64,000 bases of DNA from contig JAWXVD010000004.1 of the NCBI GenBank assembly GCA_044425705.1, forward strand, positions 15,396 to 79,395. Reading direction: 5' to 3'. Shown one piece after another: positions 53,288-63,219 of this stretch. Position numbers and translations under genes: made by a program. A model generated the notes under the pieces. It was given only the letters and a program-made list of their open reading frames with translations. It was not told the DNA's origin and did no database searches. Numbering within the stretch: position 1 is the first letter of the stretch; each line of letters begins with the position of its first letter. This DNA comes from JAWXVD01 sp044425705. Lineage in GTDB: Bacteria > Bacillota > Clostridia > Lachnospirales > Lachnospiraceae.

Positions 53288-54976
53288 TTACTCTTTTCCA
53301 CATGGCTGACTTGTTTTACTAGCCAATTGATCTGCTTTCACCGTAGCATACAAGCGGTATCCACCTGAAAAATTATAGGCATTAAAACCGTATTGCATTA
53401 AAATTCTGCAAGCAATATAACTTCTTAGTCCTGACTGACAATTCACATAAATAGGCTTTGATGAATCTAACGTATGAATTTGCTCTCTTAAATCATCCAC
53501 TGGAATATTGAAAAATCCTTCAAAATGACCACTTGCGTATTCACCCCTGGTGCGAGTATCAAGCAATGTGACACTTCCATCTCTCGGCAAGTCTGCCACG
53601 TCTTCTATAAAAAACTGCTTCAAAGTGCAGTTTGCAATATTCTCAATCATAAAACCAGCCATATTGACTGGGTCTTTTGCAGATGAATATGGTGGTGCAT
53701 AGGCCAAATCAAGATCTTTTAATTGTAAAGCCGACATATTCATATGCATAGCTGTGGCTAACACATCAATTCTTTTATCCACACCATCATACCCTACAAT
53801 TTGTGCTCCTAATATTTTAAAATTATTTTTATCAAAAATCACTTTCATAGTCATCACGGTGCTTCCTTGATAATATCCTGCATGACTTCCTGGTGACAAA
53901 TATATTTTATCATATTGTAATCCTAGGGATTTTGCTGTTTTTTCATTAATACCAGTAGTGGCCATAGTCATGTCGAACAACTTCAACACGGAAGAGCCTT
54001 GGGAACCTTTATACCTACTGTTCAATCCACAAATATTATCTGCTACAATACGTCCTTGCTTATTAGCAGGTCCTGCTAGAGAAATCAGCGCGTCCTCTCC
54101 TGTGATATAATGCTTCACTTGCACCGCATCTCCTACCCCGTAAATATCGTTTTCAGAAGTTTCCATTTTATCATTTACAATGATGCTACCTCTCAAACCA
54201 AGCTCTAATCCCGCTTCTTTGGCAAGCTCTGTATCTGGTGTCACACCAATTGCCAAAATCACCATGTCTGCTTGAATCAATGCCCCACCTTGTAACACTG
54301 CCTCTATTCCATTTTCAGCTTTTTGAATGCCTGTTACATATTTTCCAAACACTAGTTTGATTCCATGACTTCTCATTTTTGCGTGAAGAAATGCTGCCAT
54401 TTCACCATCTAAAGGCGCCATTAATTGGGGCTGACTTTGCACAATTGTCACATCCAAACCTAACTCACACAAATTTTCTGCCACCTCTACGCCAATAAAT
54501 CCACCACCAGCTATGACAACTGATTTAGGTTGATTTTCCTTAACATACTGATGAATTTTCAAAGTATCTTCCACCGTACGCAAGGTGAATACTTCTTGTA
54601 AATCCTTCCCTTCTAATGGTGGCAATGTAGGTTTTGCACCTGGTGACAAGATTAACTTATCGTATGTTTCTTGAAATACTTCCCCTGTTTCTAAATTTAA
54701 TACTGATACTTCTTTTTTCTCTTTATGAATCTTGATCACTTGGTGACGTACTTTCACATCTATCAAAAATCTACGTTTAAAATTGTCAGGAGTTTGTAAT
54801 GTAAGCGCTTCTTCCTCTTGAATCACTCCCCCAATAAAATAAGGCAACCCACAATTTGCATAAGATACAAATCCTGATTTTTCAAATATAATAATTTCTG
54901 CATGTTCATCTAATCTTCTCAAACGTGCTGCCGCTGTGGCACCACCTGCAACTCCACCTACAATTACTACCTTCAT
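53288..54976 (-). CDS. CoA-disulfide reductase with rhodanese domain
   Basis: FAD/NAD(P)H-dependent reductase fused to a C-terminal rhodanese domain, 562 aa. FAD site VVIVGGVAGGATAAARLRRL, redox Cys42 in SYANCGLPYF, NAD(P) site SVVIAGGGFIGVEVAENL, and rhodanese Cys513 in VNCQSGLRSY. Such fusions reduce CoA disulfide, persulfide or polysulfide. It is separated from the dehydratase by a terminator and is probably an independent gene. CoA-redox upkeep for the neighbouring pathway is possible but not shown. Confidence 0.93.
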   Translation of the reverse strand: MKVVIVGGVAGGATAAARLRRLDEHAEIIIFEKSGFVSYANCGLPYFIGGVIQEEEALTLQTPDNFKRRFLIDVKVRHQVIKIHKEKKEVSVLNLETGEVFQETYDKLILSPGAKPTLPPLEGKDLQEVFTLRTVEDTLKIHQYVKENQPKSVVIAGGGFIGVEVAENLCELGLDVTIVQSQPQLMAPLDGEMAAFLHAKMRSHGIKLVFGKYVTGIQKAENGIEAVLQGGALIQADMVILAIGVTPDTELAKEAGLELGLRGSIIVNDKMETSENDIYGVGDAVQVKHYITGEDALISLAGPANKQGRIVADNICGLNSRYKGSQGSSVLKLFDMTMATTGINEKTAKSLGLQYDKIYLSPGSHAGYYQGSTVMTMKVIFDKNNFKILGAQIVGYDGVDKRIDVLATAMHMNMSALQLKDLDLAYAPPYSSAKDPVNMAGFMIENIANCTLKQFFIEDVADLPRDGSVTLLDTRTRGEYASGHFEGFFNIPVDDLREQIHTLDSSKPIYVNCQSGLRSYIACRILMQYGFNAYNFSGGYRLYATVKADQLASKTSQPCGKE

Positions 54977-55274
54977 CTATTCTCCGCCTTTCTGTCTTTT
55001 CAATCCTTTTCTTCAGTATACTGCAATCTCTTACTACAAACAATCCTGTACCTTTAACATTTTGATAATATATTTATATATTCTTCTAGTAAACTTTATA
55101 GTTTCTTCATTTAAATTGCTTTTTTTTTATTTTATGGTAAAATAATTGTGTAAAGTACAATAGGTTAAAACAGATTTTTGAACGATATAAGAATATTTTG
55201 CCTTTATACAAAATATTCTTGTTCTTTTATTATTACACATATCAATATTTATTATATTTAATAGGAGATGTCAC
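54977..55274. other. Divergent intergenic region, about 300 bp
   Basis: Very AT-rich leader region between the reductase (-) and the ImmA-like gene (+). Contains the ribosome site AGGAGATG before 55275. No ORF or RNA gene was recognised and no confident promoter could be chosen among many AT-rich candidates. Confidence 0.4.
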
Positions 55275-55799
55275 ATGGATCAAAGAGCACGCAATTATAT
55301 TGCACAAATTTCAGAATTTATATTAAATGAATATGAGATTCAATCACCTATTCATGATATTGACGAGATTGTTTCACGTTTAAATGGATGTATCTATTCT
55401 GTAGATAATGCTCTTGTAGATTCTAATGTGGTACGATTAGATGATCAAGATTTTGCTTTCATGATTACAGTATCTTCTTGCCAACCTGCTGCTCGAAGAA
55501 CATTTGCTATTGCCCATGAAATAGGACATTTGTTTTTACACATGGGATATTTAAGCGACTTAGAATTATGGCAATCTTATGGTAATCATGCTTCCTTAGA
55601 AAATTATACCGAAAAAGAATTTCAGGCACACGAGTTTGCCTCTAATTTTTTAATGCCGCAAAAAGAATATTTAGAATTTGTTTCTAATCATACAGTTAAC
55701 CATTGTATTGATGCTTATGAAATTGCAAATTATTTTGGAGTTTCTGAAAGCATGGCAACCATTCGCGGAAAGTTAATAGGTGCACTCAAATGGGCTTAA
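55275..55799 (+). CDS. ImmA/IrrE family metallopeptidase
   Basis: 174-aa zinc protease-like protein. The catalytic motif is HEIGH (81-85) in FAIAHEIGHLFLHM, with a likely third ligand Glu in FQAHEFASNFLMP (near 121). Family members cleave repressors such as ImmR in mobile elements; here no HTH repressor is adjacent. The gene overlaps the following cyclase-like gene by 10 nt, so they are coupled. A role in sensing or signalling is inferred. Confidence 0.92.
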   Translation: MDQRARNYIAQISEFILNEYEIQSPIHDIDEIVSRLNGCIYSVDNALVDSNVVRLDDQDFAFMITVSSCQPAARRTFAIAHEIGHLFLHMGYLSDLELWQSYGNHASLENYTEKEFQAHEFASNFLMPQKEYLEFVSNHTVNHCIDAYEIANYFGVSESMATIRGKLIGALKWA

Positions 55800-56767
55800 A
55801 GAATAACAAAAATTTCCCTCAATTAAAAGAATTAGTCACCCAAATGAACAAAACTCATATGTCTTTAGGTGAAGATAGTCCTGAAATCATTACATTATTC
55901 CTATCTTTTGATATTGTAAATTCCACCTATTACAAATCCCTAGATAAAGAACAATGGTCTCTTACTATCAGTAAAATAATTCGATATATCATCAGTGCTT
56001 TTTCCAATAATCCAACTGGTGATTATGAATTTTGGAAAACATTAGGAGACGAAGTAATCTATACTCGCAAAATTCATTCCGTTCAAGATTTATTAGATAC
56101 CTTAGAAGAAATTTATCGAACTATGATTTTACTGAATCAAAAGATATCCCAAGGCGAATTATTTGATGGAACTGCTACACAAATGCTTTCTATTAAGGCT
56201 GCTACTTGGCTAGCCGACTTGTCGTCTTCTCATGAACGTAGTAACAATATCTTGACCTATTATCAAATTAATGACAAACGTCGTCAGGCTGATTATATCG
56301 GTCCCGATATTGACACAGGATTTCGTTCTGCACACTTTACCTCCTCAAATCGAATGGTAATATCTTTTGATATTGCTTGTATTTTAATGTACTCGCAAAA
56401 AAATCTAAAAGCACAGGGTGGACTGACCTCTTTTGTTTTTTCCAAATACATACATATCATGAGCTACCGAGTACTAAAAGGGGTTTGGAACGGCATTCCC
56501 TATCCCATATTATTTTATCACGGTGATAGCTCTGAAACTTTTGAAGCATCTATTACTGAAAGAGAAAAAAATACAGTTATTGTGATTCAAGAATATTTAG
56601 ATTCACAAGAAAAGCAACCGAAAAATATACTTCCAGAATACAACTGCTATCAAGAGCAACTGTTAAAACAATTATGCCAAAAGATGGAATTAGAATTTAG
56701 AATTCAGCATTTAATAGATTTGATGAATCAAATGGGGCTCATGTCCATTCAAACTGTGAAAATATAA
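55790..56767 (+). CDS. Class III nucleotidyl cyclase-like protein
   Basis: 325-aa soluble protein. It matches the layout of class III adenylate/guanylate cyclases: LFLSFDIVNSTYYKS with Asp41, and FWKTLGDEVIY with Asp87, the two metal-binding Asp of the fold. Later segments (IKAATWLADL near 145; ADYIGPDIDTGFRSAHF near 172) correspond to the region that normally holds base and transition-state residues. The C-terminal 120 residues are unassigned. Cyclase activity is unproven. Coupling to an ImmA/IrrE protease suggests a small signalling or defence module. Confidence 0.7.
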   Translation: MGLKNNKNFPQLKELVTQMNKTHMSLGEDSPEIITLFLSFDIVNSTYYKSLDKEQWSLTISKIIRYIISAFSNNPTGDYEFWKTLGDEVIYTRKIHSVQDLLDTLEEIYRTMILLNQKISQGELFDGTATQMLSIKAATWLADLSSSHERSNNILTYYQINDKRRQADYIGPDIDTGFRSAHFTSSNRMVISFDIACILMYSQKNLKAQGGLTSFVFSKYIHIMSYRVLKGVWNGIPYPILFYHGDSSETFEASITEREKNTVIVIQEYLDSQEKQPKNILPEYNCYQEQLLKQLCQKMELEFRIQHLIDLMNQMGLMSIQTVKI

Positions 56768-56856
56768 TGTTTTTATCTTGTTTTAAAACTAGTTAGTATC
56801 GAAATATATCTATCCCTTAATTTTGAAGGATAAGTCTATAGTAGGAGGTAAAACTC

Positions 56857-57975
56857 ATGTCAAATAACAAACAAATAAAAGATGGCTACGATAAACAATT
56901 TGCCATATGGCTACTTCTTGGAATTATTTTAGTGACTCTCTGCTTCTCTTGGGCAGCATTCTCTTCTTATGTAAGCAAGTTAGAAGCAGCTTCACAAGGT
57001 CATAGTTTGGTAGATTACCTTAATGCAAGTGCACAGCGTCTGGTCAAACTGGAGCTTATGGATAATTCTAGTGACGAATTAATTTTCAACCTAGATAATA
57101 CAATTAACGAATTAATGCCAAAAGTCGGAAAATCTTCTGAATATTTTGATGAGCAATCCGAAATTTTACAGGGTATTTCTGATGTGTGCACTGACTGGAC
57201 TTCTACAAAATCTTCTTTATATGAATTTAGATCAGGTAGTGACTCCGACTCATTAATTTCCTCTAGTGAACGTCTTTTTTACCATGCGGCACATTTAACC
57301 AATTTGACCTCAGATTATATCAGCTATTTATCAGTTATTATTTTAAGACTACAATTACTTATCATTGTACAAATGCTTGTAGTTGCATTTATTATCAGCA
57401 ACCGATTATTTATCACATTTAAAGAATTAAAACGCAATCGTGAGCTATCGGCTTCTATGTTCATCGATTCAGCAACTGGATTGTTTAATCGTTCAAAATG
57501 TCATGAAGTACTGCGTACAATCACCGGCTCTGAATGTTTACGTGCTATGATTGTCTTTGATTTGAATGATTTAAAGAAAACCAATGATTCTTATGGTCAT
57601 AAGGTTGGAGATGAATTGATTTATAGTTTTGCTCAAATCATTAAAGAAGGTACTAAAATTCACACACAAGATGTTTTTATAGGGCGCTACGGTGGTGATG
57701 AGTTTATGGTCTATTACAATAATGTACTTCCAGACGATATTCGTCTTTATTTAGAAGAAGTTGCCTTTTTAGCGGAAGCTTTTAATGAAAAAGAAACACG
57801 TTTTCAAATTTCTTATGCCGCCGGACATGCTATGACCTCACCAAGTGAACCAAACATAACATTACGCCAACTTTTTGATATTGCAGATAAAGATATGTAT
57901 CGAAACAAAGTCGAAATGAAGAAAAATCGTGCTATACGCCAATCTTCTATTGATAATACACTAACAGAAAGGTAG
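56857..57975 (+). CDS. Membrane GGDEF diguanylate cyclase
   Basis: 372 aa. Two transmembrane segments (FAIWLLLGIILVTLCFSWAAF near 12-32; LIIVQMLVVAFIISNRLF near 168-188) flank an extracellular helical sensor domain. The C-terminal GGDEF domain has DSATGLFNRSKCHEVL, MIVFDLNDLKKTND and the active loop GRYGGDEFMVYY. No RxxD inhibitory site is seen upstream of GGDEF. AGGAGG precedes the ATG. The next gene, a solute-binding protein, starts 10 bp later and may be its sensory partner. Confidence 0.92.
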   Translation: MSNNKQIKDGYDKQFAIWLLLGIILVTLCFSWAAFSSYVSKLEAASQGHSLVDYLNASAQRLVKLELMDNSSDELIFNLDNTINELMPKVGKSSEYFDEQSEILQGISDVCTDWTSTKSSLYEFRSGSDSDSLISSSERLFYHAAHLTNLTSDYISYLSVIILRLQLLIIVQMLVVAFIISNRLFITFKELKRNRELSASMFIDSATGLFNRSKCHEVLRTITGSECLRAMIVFDLNDLKKTNDSYGHKVGDELIYSFAQIIKEGTKIHTQDVFIGRYGGDEFMVYYNNVLPDDIRLYLEEVAFLAEAFNEKETRFQISYAAGHAMTSPSEPNITLRQLFDIADKDMYRNKVEMKKNRAIRQSSIDNTLTER

Positions 57976-57985
57976 GTGAACTCTT

Positions 57986-59605
57986 ATGAAACAAAATATT
58001 AATTTAAAAAGAAATTCTAAATGGTTTCTAAGTTTTATTTTAATATTAGCCACTGTTCTTGCAGGAACATTTATGTATTGGCAATATCAAGCACAATTAG
58101 AATATATTGATGGCAATGTTCTTAACCTTCCCTATGTGAATCAATGGAACGATGATGATTTACTAGATAATCCATGGAAAAATGCACAATTCCATTCAGG
58201 ACTCATGTTTCGAAATCTTTTTTTAGCTGACAGTATATTTGAAACTGTAACCTGCGATTTGGCATCAAGTTATCAAATTTCCACTGATGGTTTAACATAT
58301 TCTATCACCTTGAAAGATGGTATTCTTTGGTCAGATGGAGAACCTTTGACTATAAATGATGTTGTGTTCAGCATCCAAGCTGTTCTTCAATCAAAAACAG
58401 CTAACGGTCTTTATTTAAATGCTTTTTCAAAAATTGAAGGTTATGCAACATTTATCGAAAATCCCAGTGCTGGCTTATCAGGTTTAGAACTTGTTGATGA
58501 AAACACGCTTCTAATCCACCTTGATAGCTCCCATCCAACCATGATACAAGTATTGGCACAATTTACAATTCTACCTGAGCATGCTCTCTTAGACGCTGAT
58601 CTTCCAAATATAGACTACGATGATTATTGGAAAGATCCTATCGTTAGTGGTATGTATAAAGTTGGAGAAGTTATTTCCTATGAAACTGTACAATTGGTTC
58701 GCAATGATTTCTATGCAGATACCAAACCAAATATTGATGAAATTTTATTGCATATGAATTATAAATTTGCAAATTTAGACTATTATTCTACGAATAATAT
58801 AACTGAAATTATCAATTATCGTTCTATTCGTAGTATGAATGAACATAAAGTAGATTTACTCTTCTATCGTTATTTTGTATTCAATATAGAAGGTATTGAT
58901 GACCACGAAAACTACGCTATGCAAGATGCAACTTTGCGTCAGGCAATTTCTCTAGCAATCGACAGGGAAAGTTTATTATATGATGTATATTTAGACTCTG
59001 GAACTTTAATCGAATCAGGTGTACCTAGCTCCCATTCCTCTTACAATGGACAAGTCATCAGCTATGATCCAGAAAAGGCAATTTCCCTCATTCAGGAATC
59101 AAACTATGATTTATCACGTCCATTACGACTAGCCTATTACTACACTGATACTACTTCAAAAACTTTTATGGAAGCGGTAGCTGAAGATTTAGAAGCGGTA
59201 GGATTCAACGTGGAATTATGTTTTTTAAGCACTTCTACAGAATTATATGAAGATAGAGAATATGATTTGTTATTGAAAGGATTATCTGCTTTTGATATTA
59301 GTGAATGGTATTTTGAGTATACAAATGAAAATGCCAATTTATCTCGCTTATTAGGTGGTAACACAGAATTTAACTCTCTTGTGAAAGAATTAAGTACTAC
59401 AATAGATGCCGATACAGAAGATACACTACTACAAGAATTGCAAACCATGGAATTGGACGCTATGTATAAACTACCACTATTTACATTAAGCCAGGTTCTT
59501 TATATTAACGAAGATCGTGTGAATTTACCTAATAATTGTACCTTTGGTAATACTTGGTACAAATATGATGTAGATTTTGAATACTGGAGTATCAAGAAAG
59601 AATAG
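57986..59605 (+). CDS. Membrane-anchored family 5 extracellular solute-binding protein
   Basis: 539-aa protein of the DppA/OppA type. It has an N-terminal membrane anchor (FLSFILILATVLAGTFMYW) without a lipobox Cys. YSITLKDGILWSDGEPLTIND and ATLRQAISLAIDRESLLYDV are hallmarks of the family. There are no permease or ATPase genes nearby. Because it is 10 bp from the GGDEF gene, it could act as a ligand sensor for the cyclase rather than a transport protein; this is inference. Confidence 0.88.
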   Translation: MKQNINLKRNSKWFLSFILILATVLAGTFMYWQYQAQLEYIDGNVLNLPYVNQWNDDDLLDNPWKNAQFHSGLMFRNLFLADSIFETVTCDLASSYQISTDGLTYSITLKDGILWSDGEPLTINDVVFSIQAVLQSKTANGLYLNAFSKIEGYATFIENPSAGLSGLELVDENTLLIHLDSSHPTMIQVLAQFTILPEHALLDADLPNIDYDDYWKDPIVSGMYKVGEVISYETVQLVRNDFYADTKPNIDEILLHMNYKFANLDYYSTNNITEIINYRSIRSMNEHKVDLLFYRYFVFNIEGIDDHENYAMQDATLRQAISLAIDRESLLYDVYLDSGTLIESGVPSSHSSYNGQVISYDPEKAISLIQESNYDLSRPLRLAYYYTDTTSKTFMEAVAEDLEAVGFNVELCFLSTSTELYEDREYDLLLKGLSAFDISEWYFEYTNENANLSRLLGGNTEFNSLVKELSTTIDADTEDTLLQELQTMELDAMYKLPLFTLSQVLYINEDRVNLPNNCTFGNTWYKYDVDFEYWSIKKE

Positions 59606-59642
59606 CTTAGGACAAAAATTTATTTTCATCTTTTCATGCAAC

Positions 59643-59676
59643 GAAGGGGCAACCTATTCCACTGCCCCTTCATCTT
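59643..59676. terminator. Bidirectional terminator
   Basis: GAAGGGGCA pairs with TGCCCCTTC around an 11-nt loop, with a T-rich run after it on the + strand. It closes the GGDEF-binding protein unit. Confidence 0.75.
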
Positions 59677-59701
59677 TTATGGTAAATTCTACTTACACAA
59701 T

Positions 59702-60013
59702 CTATTGAAAAAATCTGTAACACATTACTGCTGCCTCTTCTACCGTGACATCATCTAAGGGTCTAAGGCAATTGTCATCATCAGGCATTAATACGCCAAT
59801 CTGATTCATATACCTTACCCCGTCCAAATTTTCATCCGAAACAGAGCTAGCATCCCCATAGCTACTAATATCTCGTGTAATACTTACATTTAAATATAAG
59901 TTTTTCACCGCTAATAAAATAGTTGCAACCTCTTCACGGGTAATTGTTTTATCTGGACTAAATTTCGTGGTACTAGTCCCATATAAGACTCCCCACTGAT
60001 TGAGTACCCTTTT
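59702..60013 (-). pseudogene. SLH-domain protein, C-terminal remnant
   Basis: Read on the - strand in one frame from about 60013: VLNQWGVLYGTSTTKFSPDK and TITREEVATILLAVKNLYLN, then a second module RYMNQIGVLMPDDDNCL and LDDVTVEEAAVMCYRFFQ. This is the pattern of S-layer homology domains (W..GV, F.P...ITREE..). The start and the rest of the protein are missing. The upstream end runs into the RhuM gene in a different frame, so this is a fragment fused by rearrangement. Confidence 0.75.
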
Positions 60014-60732
60014 TTGGCAATGGTAACATCTGATTTTAATATTCTACCATCAGGAGCATTTTTCCAGGTTGTAAGTCCCATATGTTCTTTTTCTTTATCA
60101 ACTTTATCATAAATAATTTCTGCAGCAGTCTGACCTGTAATAGCATAATGAAACCTATTTTGTATCATTGCATAAAAATCATGCGCTTCTCTAGAATCCT
60201 TAATATAATCAACACTACATTCAGCAAATATATCTGTAATTTGTTGCCAAATCCTTCGTTCACTTGCTCGAATTGATCGAACTCTATCTAATAATTCTCT
60301 GAAATAATCTTTTCCAAAAGCATTTTTCCCTTGCTTCAATCGCTCATCATCTAGAATAAATCCTTTTATCATATATTCTTTCAAAATACTTGTTGCCCAT
60401 ATTCTAAATTTTGTTGCCTTCGTTGAATTCACACGATAACCTACAGATATAATCGCATCTAGATTATAGTACTTAGTATCTCGTGTCTGAACTTTACCTT
60501 CTACTGCCCCATGTTGTGTGGTATGTGCAAAATCTGCACATACCACATTTTCATTCAATTCACCTGTTATGAATATATTTTTTAGATGCCTAGAAACTCC
60601 AGTTCTATCTACTCCAAATAGCTCTCCCATAGCTTTTTGTGTAACCCAAATAGTTTCATCTTTCATTACAACATTAATTTTTATATCTTCATCTTCTGAA
60701 TTGTACATCAAAAATTGCAATTCATTATTCAC
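59911..60732 (-). pseudogene. RhuM family protein, 3'-truncated
   Basis: Virulence-associated RhuM protein: NNELQFLMYNSEDEDIKINV, WVTQKAMGELFGVDRTGVSRHLKNI (a HTH-like Bro-N/KilA-type start), then TKYYNLDAIISVGYRVNSTKATKFRIWATSILKEY. The family match ends at KNAPDGRILKSDVTIAK, near residue 245, after which about 32 residues come from the wrong frame of the SLH remnant. The family normally continues for another 80 or so residues. I start at GTG 60732. It is a chimera left by deletion or insertion. Confidence 0.8.
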
Positions 60733-60889
60733 CGTAAATTCTCCCCTTATCACAATCTATATTCCTATTCTTTCTATCTTCTATTATCCGATAATCTCTA
60801 ATTGATGTCAATATGTTGCTGAACATTTGTTCTTTTTATCACAACAATTAGTTAGTCTATCCTCAAATCGTCAACATGTTGTTGACGAT

Positions 60890-61053
60890 TTATTCTCTTA
60901 TATTTTCCGCTGTCTCTAACATGGATTCCACAAAAATTCCATATCCCCTCATTGGATCATTTACAAACACATGTGTCACCGCCCCGATCATCTTCCCATT
61001 TTGAAGTATTGGTGCCCCAGACACGCGTGTGTCAAGTAAAGGACAACACTTTT
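60890..61053 (-). pseudogene. spoIVB 3'-end remnant, copy 1
   Basis: Reads [49 protein letters not shown] and stop. It is the C-terminal end of the SpoIVB S55 serine peptidase, whose family sequence here is [26 protein letters not shown]. No upstream part exists nearby. The 5' edge shares GTCAAGTAAAGGACAACACT with copy 2 at 63220 and then diverges. Confidence 0.8.
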
Positions 61054-61115
61054 ATTTTATGAATTATATGGCCTCATTAAAAATAGCTAATTTTCTCATC
61101 CTACGAATTCCTATC

Positions 61116-62654
61116 TCAAAATAAAACATTATGATATAAAATATTATTTGTACTACCTTCTTGAGTAACATACCCAGTTTCAACCAACATTTTCATATAT
61201 CTTCTTGTTGTAGCTGGTGACTTTTCACATACTAATTCTGCTTCTTTTGGAGTAATATTCCCTTTTCCTTGAAGTATACCTATAATTATTTTGACCTTCT
61301 CATATTCTTTAGGTTTCAAAACTTCGCTCAAAACTTCGCTCAAACTTCGCTCATTTTTTTGATTAAAGTCATCTTTCATCTCAAATCCATCTCTAATCTT
61401 AATTGTTGTCTCAAGATAATTTCTATCTGCATCTGTATCAAACACAGGTGCCTTTGATCCATTTTTATCTAAGTCTGCTAAGATTGTTGGGATTCCTGTA
61501 GATTGTTTTTCTGATAAATCTAATTCTTTAAAAAATTCACCGATTCGTCTATTTCTATATTTTCTTGCTCGAACTTTTCCCTGAGAAAACTTCTCCATAT
61601 CAATCCATTTTGCTGGTCCTGGATAATTTAAAATCACAATCTCATCTACATATATTCTAATTTCTACTGGCGAATCATTTTTATAGGATTTATGAAACAC
61701 TGCATTAACAATTGCCTCTTCTAGTGCATTATATGGATAATTGTAATATTTCATAGATTCAGCTTGATTTGTAATTTTAACTACTTTTCCTTCAATGACA
61801 TTGGTATTAATATAATCCAATGCATCTTTAACTTGTTTCCAAATTGGACCAGTAAAAGTTTTTTCTATAAAATCTCTCGAAGCCTCCGCTTCTTTCGTAT
61901 TAAATTTTACAAGATTTATTTGTGCTCCTGGAATAAATTTATCAGGTCTTTCAGCAAACATCAAAATTCCTATATTTCGAATAGCAATCTCTGTATCTGT
62001 TTCATTTGCAACTTCTAATGAGACCAATAAATCTTCCAAGGTTCTACTATTAATTTCATTTATTAATGAACTATTACTATCACGCAAAAAATCTTCGACA
62101 TATCCGCGTCGAATATGATCAAGTGTTGCCATCCTGTTAATTCGATCATCATATGGCACAGAATTAAATTTCTCATATAATTCTGATATCTCTGTAACCT
62201 TTGCAACTGTTGTCAATGAAGCTGGTCGGATCCAATATTTCATTGTTTTCTCTGATTTTTCACCCTTTTTTGAATATACATCTATTGGTGCTTGATATGG
62301 TCCTGCATCACCAGCTGAACATTTAAGATAAATACAATGAGTTTCTTGATCTGGATAATCTACCACCTCAATATTAGGTATATATCTTGGTTCAATACGA
62401 TTACAATACTGAAAAATTTCTTGCTGAATAGTATCTAATAGCTCAGCTTTAATACCTACTGGTGGTAATATTGGGATACCATCATCTGCTGCAACCCCAA
62501 TAACAATATATCCACCATTGAGATTGTCTAAATCATTTGCAAATGCACAGATAGTATGAATAATATCAGAAGGATTCCAACCTGCCTTGTATTCTACTCT
62601 ATTCTTTTCAACCACTTGGCCTTCAAGTAGTGTTTCTATTTTTAATGGAATCAT
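61116..62654 (-). CDS. Schlafen AlbA_2 domain putative DNA/RNA-binding ATPase
   Basis: 512-aa protein. The N-terminal AlbA_2 domain reads ESLLEGQVVEKNRVEYKAG-like sequence (LLEGQVVEKNRVEYKAG), FANDLDNLNGGYIVIGVADD-type motif and the ATP-type segment YPYNALEEAIVNAVFHKSY of the HATPase_c_4 group in the middle. A short C-terminal winged helix (ITPKEAELVCEKSPATTRRYMKML) ends it. A 12-nt repeat run (61318-61353) encodes SLSEVLSEVL. Start 62654 follows GGAGG. Such genes are frequent mobile-element cargo and may regulate transcription. Confidence 0.85.
   Translation of the reverse strand: MIPLKIETLLEGQVVEKNRVEYKAGWNPSDIIHTICAFANDLDNLNGGYIVIGVAADDGIPILPPVGIKAELLDTIQQEIFQYCNRIEPRYIPNIEVVDYPDQETHCIYLKCSAGDAGPYQAPIDVYSKKGEKSEKTMKYWIRPASLTTVAKVTEISELYEKFNSVPYDDRINRMATLDHIRRGYVEDFLRDSNSSLINEINSRTLEDLLVSLEVANETDTEIAIRNIGILMFAERPDKFIPGAQINLVKFNTKEAEASRDFIEKTFTGPIWKQVKDALDYINTNVIEGKVVKITNQAESMKYYNYPYNALEEAIVNAVFHKSYKNDSPVEIRIYVDEIVILNYPGPAKWIDMEKFSQGKVRARKYRNRRIGEFFKELDLSEKQSTGIPTILADLDKNGSKAPVFDTDADRNYLETTIKIRDGFEMKDDFNQKNERSLSEVLSEVLKPKEYEKVKIIIGILQGKGNITPKEAELVCEKSPATTRRYMKMLVETGYVTQEGSTNNILYHNVLF
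61318..61353. repeat. Short tandem repeat in the AlbA_2 gene
   Basis: Units AAAACTTCGCTC, AAAACTTCGCTC and AAACTTCGCTC (12, 12 and 11 nt). Gain or loss of the 11-nt unit would shift the reading frame of the last quarter. Confidence 0.7.
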
Positions 62655-62714
62655 ACTCATTACCTCCATGCTATTATTTGACTTTCTTTATAACCATTTA
62701 GTCTTTTTATTATA

Positions 62715-63065
62715 TCAACTTATTCCAATTAAAACAACAAGCAAGACTTCTTCTTGTGTCACTTGTTTCTTCCCTTCTTCTGTTTCCATCCAAACTCGTT
62801 TTCCGTGTTCTAAGCACCCTGTATAAATTCTATTCTGCAATATTCTCAATAACATTTTATATGTCCACTCTTTTTTCTTCTCACGTTTATTTACACGAAT
62901 AAATCCCGTAGATGCATATTCTTCTGGTGTGGAAAATCTTGCTTCATTTAACTGTTTGATAATATCATCTACTGAATATCCACAATATACCAATTCAAAA
63001 ATCATTTTTATAATCTCATTCACTCTATCATCTACGATAAGATGTCTAATTCTCCACTTTTCCAC
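62715..63065 (-). pseudogene. Large serine recombinase remnant
   Basis: Only the recombinase domain remains: WRIRHLIVDDRVNEIIKMIF, GYSVDDIIKQLNEARFSTPEE, and WTYKMLLRILQNRIYTGCLE. The catalytic resolvase domain and the zinc ribbon are absent on both sides; stop codons precede the frame. It lies between the two spoIVB 3' remnants and is probably what is left of the element that targeted that gene. Confidence 0.85.
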
Positions 63066-63219
63066 TTATCTTTCTTCTTTGCTAGCATTTCGTTACTCCA
63101 GTTTGAATCTTTTATATTTTCACCCATTCTTCTCGTCCTTTCTCATTTTGTCATCATTTTCCGTGCTTTTACATATAAAACAGGAGGAAATACGTTGATT
63201 TCCCCTTGATATTCTATCT

